Of a stretch of 64,000 bases of DNA, positions 59,946 through 64,000 are shown one piece after another (position 1 is the stretch's first letter; every line of letters begins with the position of its first letter). The DNA comes from Symsagittifera roscoffensis. Taxonomy: Eukaryota; Xenacoelomorpha; Acoela; Convolutidae. Made by a program: the position numbers and the translations under genes. The notes beneath the pieces are model-generated. The model searched no databases. It was given only the letters and a program-made list of their open reading frames with translations, and was not told the DNA's origin. Location: NCBI RefSeq assembly GCF_963678635.1, contig NC_087062.1, positions 10,462,670 through 10,526,669 of the forward strand, in the 5' to 3' direction.

Positions 59946-60160
59946 ATAACATGCTGTGTTAAATATACATGACATTCATATTTTTGATGATATTAAACTG
60001 ATGCACATGTGAATTGATGAAATTTTGTTTCTGCCTTGTTTTTGTGAGGATACATTTTTTGATGAACGACAAATTGATGAGGTTGCTTTAGTGTAGGGTT
60101 TTTAAGATCGAAGTCAATCCGAATGCGACGTATTTTTTTACTCAATGGTTTTTTCACGTT

Positions 60161-60224
60161 AGTCAACCTTTATTTCACTCCGACAGATAACTATGTATCT
60201 GTCGGAGTGTAATAAAGGTTGACT
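60161..60224. repeat. Hairpin 1, 29-bp stem, loop ACTATG
   Basis: Arms 60161-60189 and 60196-60224 are complementary with a single mismatch (one A opposite A). The loop is ACTATG. It lies between the NARS2 stop and the acyltransferase promoter. Confidence 0.9.
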
Positions 60225-60241
60225 AAAAGATTGAAAAGGTG

Positions 60242-60309
60242 AAAAGATTGAATCTCAAAATCACCGAGAAAAACTATGTTTTCTCGGTGATTTTCAGATT
60301 CAATCTTTT
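60242..60309. repeat. Hairpin 2, 31-bp stem, same loop ACTATG
   Basis: Arms 60242-60272 and 60279-60309 are complementary with one mismatch. The stem sequence differs from hairpin 1, yet the loop is again ACTATG. Only 17 bp (AAAAGATTGAAAAGGTG) separate the two hairpins, and part of that (AAAAGATTGAA) repeats the start of this stem. Confidence 0.9.
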
Positions 60310-60405
60310 CTGAATTAGAAATCGCTCTTTTGATCCTTGTAGGTCTTAGTAAGCATCATCGACTGTTTTTCTATTTCGTCCAAGTTATCTCAATCTTTAG
60401 TTCTG

Positions 60406-60413
60406 TATATAAA
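60406..60413 (+). promoter_or_regulatory. TATA box of the acyltransferase gene
   Basis: TATATAAA lies 84 bp before the ATG at 60490, followed by a plausible short leader. A splice acceptor is not needed for this gene start. Confidence 0.55.
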
Positions 60414-60489
60414 ACTGTTTGCTGGCTGAAGATCATTTGGTCGCTTATTTTAATCACCAAATCAAAATCAATCCAGTTGAAGAGAAAGA

Positions 60490-61789
60490 ATGACGACTGA
60501 AAGCCACCAGTACGCAACAGTGAAAATAAAAGTAGTCAAAGCTTCGAATTATGAAGATTCATCTGGAAAAGAGAGCCAGCTGTCCGCTCTGGACATGCTC
60601 ATGGCCCCAATCAGATTCCAACTATGCTTCTTCTACAGTTACAAAGTGCAGGATCAAGCCATAGAGAGGGCATTGGTTCAGCTGCTGAATAGATATCCAG
60701 AGTTTTCTGGAAGGTAAGCGAGCTCTTATTTTAGATTGGGCATCTTAAAGCTTTCATTGACAATCCAATAAGGATAGCCGTTTGCGCTGCAAGTCGTTTG
60801 CTGTGCAAGTAGCACAGAATGTTCCGAGCACAAGCATAAAACTATGATCTTTTTTTACAAATGTGTTTTTTTTGTGCGTGTTATGATAGGAGAAAAATAC
60901 AAACGCGTACAAAGAAAGTGATTTAAGCAAAATCGACAATTGGTATCTTCAAACAGTTAATAACAAGAAAAATAAAAAATAAATTTTTTTTAATTGTTCT
61001 TTGATTTTTTTGAACAATAATTTTCAAATATTTTGAATCCTTTTACTGACAAGAAGGGCTAAATTATTTACACGTTATTGAATTGCTTTACTCGCTCAAA
61101 ATTAGACGTTTGATTGCTCAAATTTACACAAAAACAAATTTCAAACAGTTTTTTCTTGACAATGGGAAAACTTTTTAAAATTCACTTGAATCGCGACTGA
61201 TAGGGCTGCTGTAATATATATAACTCTACCCACTCAGATGATTATTTGTGGTACCTGATTTTGCGTGGGAAAACAAGAAAAAGGTAGCTAAAATACACCC
61301 GAATAGAAAGTTCCTAATCATTTTCAATGGTCGGAGCAAAAAGATCGACGTGAAAAAACGGTTTAGACAAAAATCTGTGTTTACAAACGCTGAACTAAAA
61401 ATTTTCTTAACTAAATTTGCGTTTGACGGGCAATTTAAAGGTCTAATAAGCGGTAAAATCTTGTTTACAGGATCCAATTGTCAGAATCAGTTGTCAAATT
61501 GACCAATGAAGGTGCTCAGATTGTCTACTTGGAGTCGGCTCATGTCTCTATTTCTGACCTTGAGGCTTCTAATTTCAACTACGACTTGTGTGCAAAACAC
61601 TTTAATGACGACCAGCCAATGGACGAATATCTGCTCAAAATCATTGTGCAACCATTGTCGGGTGGGGACGGGATGATGTTGTCATTTGGAATTCATCACT
61701 GTTTGTGTGATATTAATTCAGCATATTTGATTATTGCTGATTTCTGCGCTCAAGTCAGAGAAAGCAAATTCAAGTTTTCGGAGCAAGAG
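60490..61789 (+). CDS. HXXXD (BAHD/condensation-type) acyltransferase, 5' exons
   Basis: Exon 1 is 60490-60713 and exon 2 is 61471-61789; the junction restores AG|G and the donor of exon 2 (GAG|GTAACG) is phase 0. The first 75 residues (LDMLMAPIRFQLCFFY, ALVQLLNRYPEFSGR) match the start of BAHD/trichothecene-acetyltransferase-like proteins. Exon 2 carries the catalytic HHCLCD (HxxxD at residues 151-155), close to the position usual in that family, where the His deprotonates the acceptor of an acyl-CoA transfer. The donor and acceptor substrates are unknown. Later exons are uncertain: one may begin near 63601 (TKLAGKNKRTDANIWF) and another near 63947 (SRESPKTHPSFWQRTN). The DFGWG motif would lie beyond the window. 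Confidence 0.75.
61220..61465. repeat. Dispersed intronic repeat, inverted copy
   Basis: Its reverse complement (GGAACTTTCTATTCGGGTGTA ... CACGCAAAATCAGGTACCACA, partial) matches 47080-47150 and 46210-46270. The ORFs in it are chance frames. It lies in intron 1 of the acyltransferase gene. Confidence 0.45.
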
Positions 61790-63590
61790 GTAACGTATTG
61801 TTTTTATTTTTCAGAGCCTTTTGTTTAGAAAAAATAACTTCTTCAACTTCACTTAGTGGCTATGCATATGGTTTGCTGTTTTTGCTTGAGTATGCTAAAG
61901 GCAACTGCACTCACTGTTAGACTGCTCATTTGTTTTCTGCTAGACTGCTCACTCTGTTTTCCACTCATTGAATTGAAAAAGCCGTGTCCATGTTTTTGCT
62001 AAGTGCAGTGACCATATTTGGCAAATTTTCCTGCGGAGAATTCAAATTTTTGGACAAAATGTCATTTGGAGCATGTTTTTGAAATTTTTCTGTTTTTTTT
62101 TCGGCAGGGGATCGTCCCTAAAATTAGTATATATTGGTACCGACGGCTGGTGTTTTGAACTGAGGGTTGATCAGCAATGAGTGGGTTTCGTAAAACAAAA
62201 TACCAAAGGAAGAAACAATTTTCAACCAGAGAAGTAAAAGCGGTTTCTGAGAACTCTTACATCAGATTGCTTACACAAGTAAACGATTTCATCGTATCCC
62301 ATTTTTTGTTACACATTTTGGTTTTCAAATTTTATTACAGTGTGTGCTTATAATATAATCCACCATCAATTAGTATCATCTCAAAGCTTTTAATCTAAAT
62401 TTAAAAGATTTTTCATTAAGAATTGTAGTGAACGTAGTGGAGACTCTTATATAGGTCGTGATGATTTTTGTTTTTTTTTTCGGGAAAAGTCAAGGTTGAT
62501 TTTTTTTGTTTTTCGCGGTTTGACTTTTATTTTCAAGTTCATTTATTTTCAAGTTCATTTCTTCTCCTTTGTTATAGGAAGGGAAACTCCACTATCGATA
62601 AGCAAAATTGTTAAGTTCACAGTAGACGTGATCGACTTCTAATTTCGAGAGTGGAATTTAATTTTCATATTACTCAGCAGAATAACAGCCTTACCTGTTG
62701 ATCCAGTTTCTCAATTTGAGTTAATTAAATCAAAAAGGGTCGATGATCGATTGTTTTTGATATTCCAAGAGCTTTAAGGTCATATATTTTGTACCAAGAG
62801 CTTTAAGGTCATATACTTGGGAATTCGAAAGTTGAAGTTTTTCCAAAAAAAGGTCGATTTTTCTGTTTCATTGCGTTCATTGACTCCTTTACAATGGTCT
62901 GTTGGCTATGTATGTATTGATTGTTTTTTGCGAAGTTAAAGCTGTTGGAAATAGCCTAATTGGGGCTCAGTCGTGCGCAATGTTTACCAGTTTCTATTAA
63001 CGGTTAGCGTAAACGACGAATGGTTCTGGATCGCTAAACATTGCAAGTTGAGTGAAAGCAATTAATTGGTCGTAATAGTGCGCTACTAAATCAAAAGCAT
63101 ATTTTTGTACTGAACACAGTGTGTATGAAATTTGTTAAATCCGTTAAAAAAATGGGTCATTTCAAGGGCTTAAAAAAGTTGGATGGTGTCTGTGAAGTGC
63201 AACTTTACCATTGTATGATGTAAAGGTGTTCGCTAATCTTTGAACAATTGAGACACTGATAGCTGGTTGTTGTTTAAGCGACACAGAATGTTCTGATCAA
63301 GTTGAATCAAGAAAAGAAATACAACAATGAAGAAATATGTTTTTTTTTTAGTTTTTGTTTTCTAAATTTCCTGTTATATTTCTTAGAATTGCGATTGCAA
63401 TAGATGAAAAAGCATCAAAGAGTCGTAAATTTAGTGAAAGTAGCGTTAACATATAACGTTAAATTTTAGTAGAAATTAAGTTGCAGCAGTTTTTGTCTAA
63501 TTTAGTCTTAAAATCGAATTTTTTATGACCAGTTTGTCTTGACCAACGGGGTTATAATATGATACCACATCTAACTCTATACAACTTTTC
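61790..63590. repeat. Acyltransferase intron 2 with dispersed repeat copy
   Basis: 62437-62915 matches 46311-46740 in the same orientation (AGACTCTTATATAGGTCGTG, GATCGACTTCTAATTTCGA, CATTGACTCCTTT). A 25-bp direct repeat (CCAAGAGCTTTAAGGTCATAT) is at 62765 and 62798. Nothing else is recognised. Confidence 0.5.
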
Positions 63591-64000
63591 CTGTAGGTAG
63601 ACAAAATTGGCTGGAAAAAATAAAAGAACCGACGCTAATATATGGTTCCCTTCCATTCTTCGAGAGTGGTCGGAATAAAGTCTATAACCGATGCATCTTG
63701 CTTGACGGCGAGGCAGCTTAATCAATCCAGCTTGAAAAAAAACATATTGCAAGTATACTTAAGGTCAGGGTCAAAACGGCGGTTGTCCGTAAATGTGGTT
63801 CATCTCGTATGTACTTTTGTCTGTAAATTGTCTTTTTCTTTGGAAACACTATACTTTAAGCCCTTAAGCGGCTTGCCTGACGTTTTATCCAAGTACTTGG
63901 TTCTGCGCAATTAAAACTAAAATGTGTGTAGCTTTTTTCTTATAGATATTTCGAGGGAGTCGCCTAAAACACATCCGTCCTTCTGGCAACGAACCAATTT

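Noticed and set aside
1-64000. tRNA or rRNA genes
   Set aside because: No intact tRNA internal promoter pattern with foldable arms, and no rRNA core sequence, was recognised by eye; a dedicated scan could still find one.

Overview
This is metazoan nuclear DNA. It is AT-rich, with GT-AG introns of about 160 bp to 9 kb, animal-type housekeeping genes and several retroelement relics. The phylum cannot be fixed from the sequence, but an invertebrate is likely. The left half (1-34.5 kb) is repeat-rich accessory DNA. The right half (35-64 kb) is an ordinary gene row on the + strand: PSMA4, an F-box gene, NARS2 and an HXXXD acyltransferase.

Region 1 (1-10.25 kb, - strand): a five-exon gene of unknown function whose 3' exons 4 and 5 are amplified as nearly identical cassettes of about 1.2 kb (copies A-E plus a stump). 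Two copies also carry a duplicated coiled-coil exon 3, and both of these abut an array of a 51-bp satellite. The satellite reads in frame into the exon 3 copies.

Region 2 (10.25-17.4 kb, + strand): a decayed retrovirus-like element. It runs from a reverse-transcriptase stump, through a third array (about 50 units) of the same satellite family, a short ORF, and an env/F-type fusion glycoprotein gene broken by a stop and frameshifts.

Region 3 (17.4-34.5 kb): a set of duplicated modules. On the - strand they hold a two-exon OB/zinc-like gene in three copies and a PIF1-type helicase ending in a GIY-YIG-like nuclease domain (one near-complete decayed copy and several fragments). On the + strand they hold two copies of the C-terminal part of the cytosolic alpha-mannosidase MAN2C1. 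The toolkit recalls a helicase-driven transposon that carries host gene fragments, and it is the best candidate here for an undescribed element.

Region 4 (35-60 kb): PSMA4 (three exons, complete), a single-exon F-box gene, and NARS2 (seven exons, 485 aa). The 9.1-kb fourth NARS2 intron, which splits the motif 2 arginine codon, contains a hAT-like relic, a young Ty3/gypsy LTR retrotransposon (201-bp LTRs with one mismatch, 5-bp target duplication ATTTG) and a small inverted-repeat element beside a G23 tract. An antisense two-exon gene for a small membrane protein is nested in the third intron.

Region 5 (60-64 kb): two near-perfect hairpins with different stems but the same six-base loop, then a TATA-driven acyltransferase gene that runs off the window.
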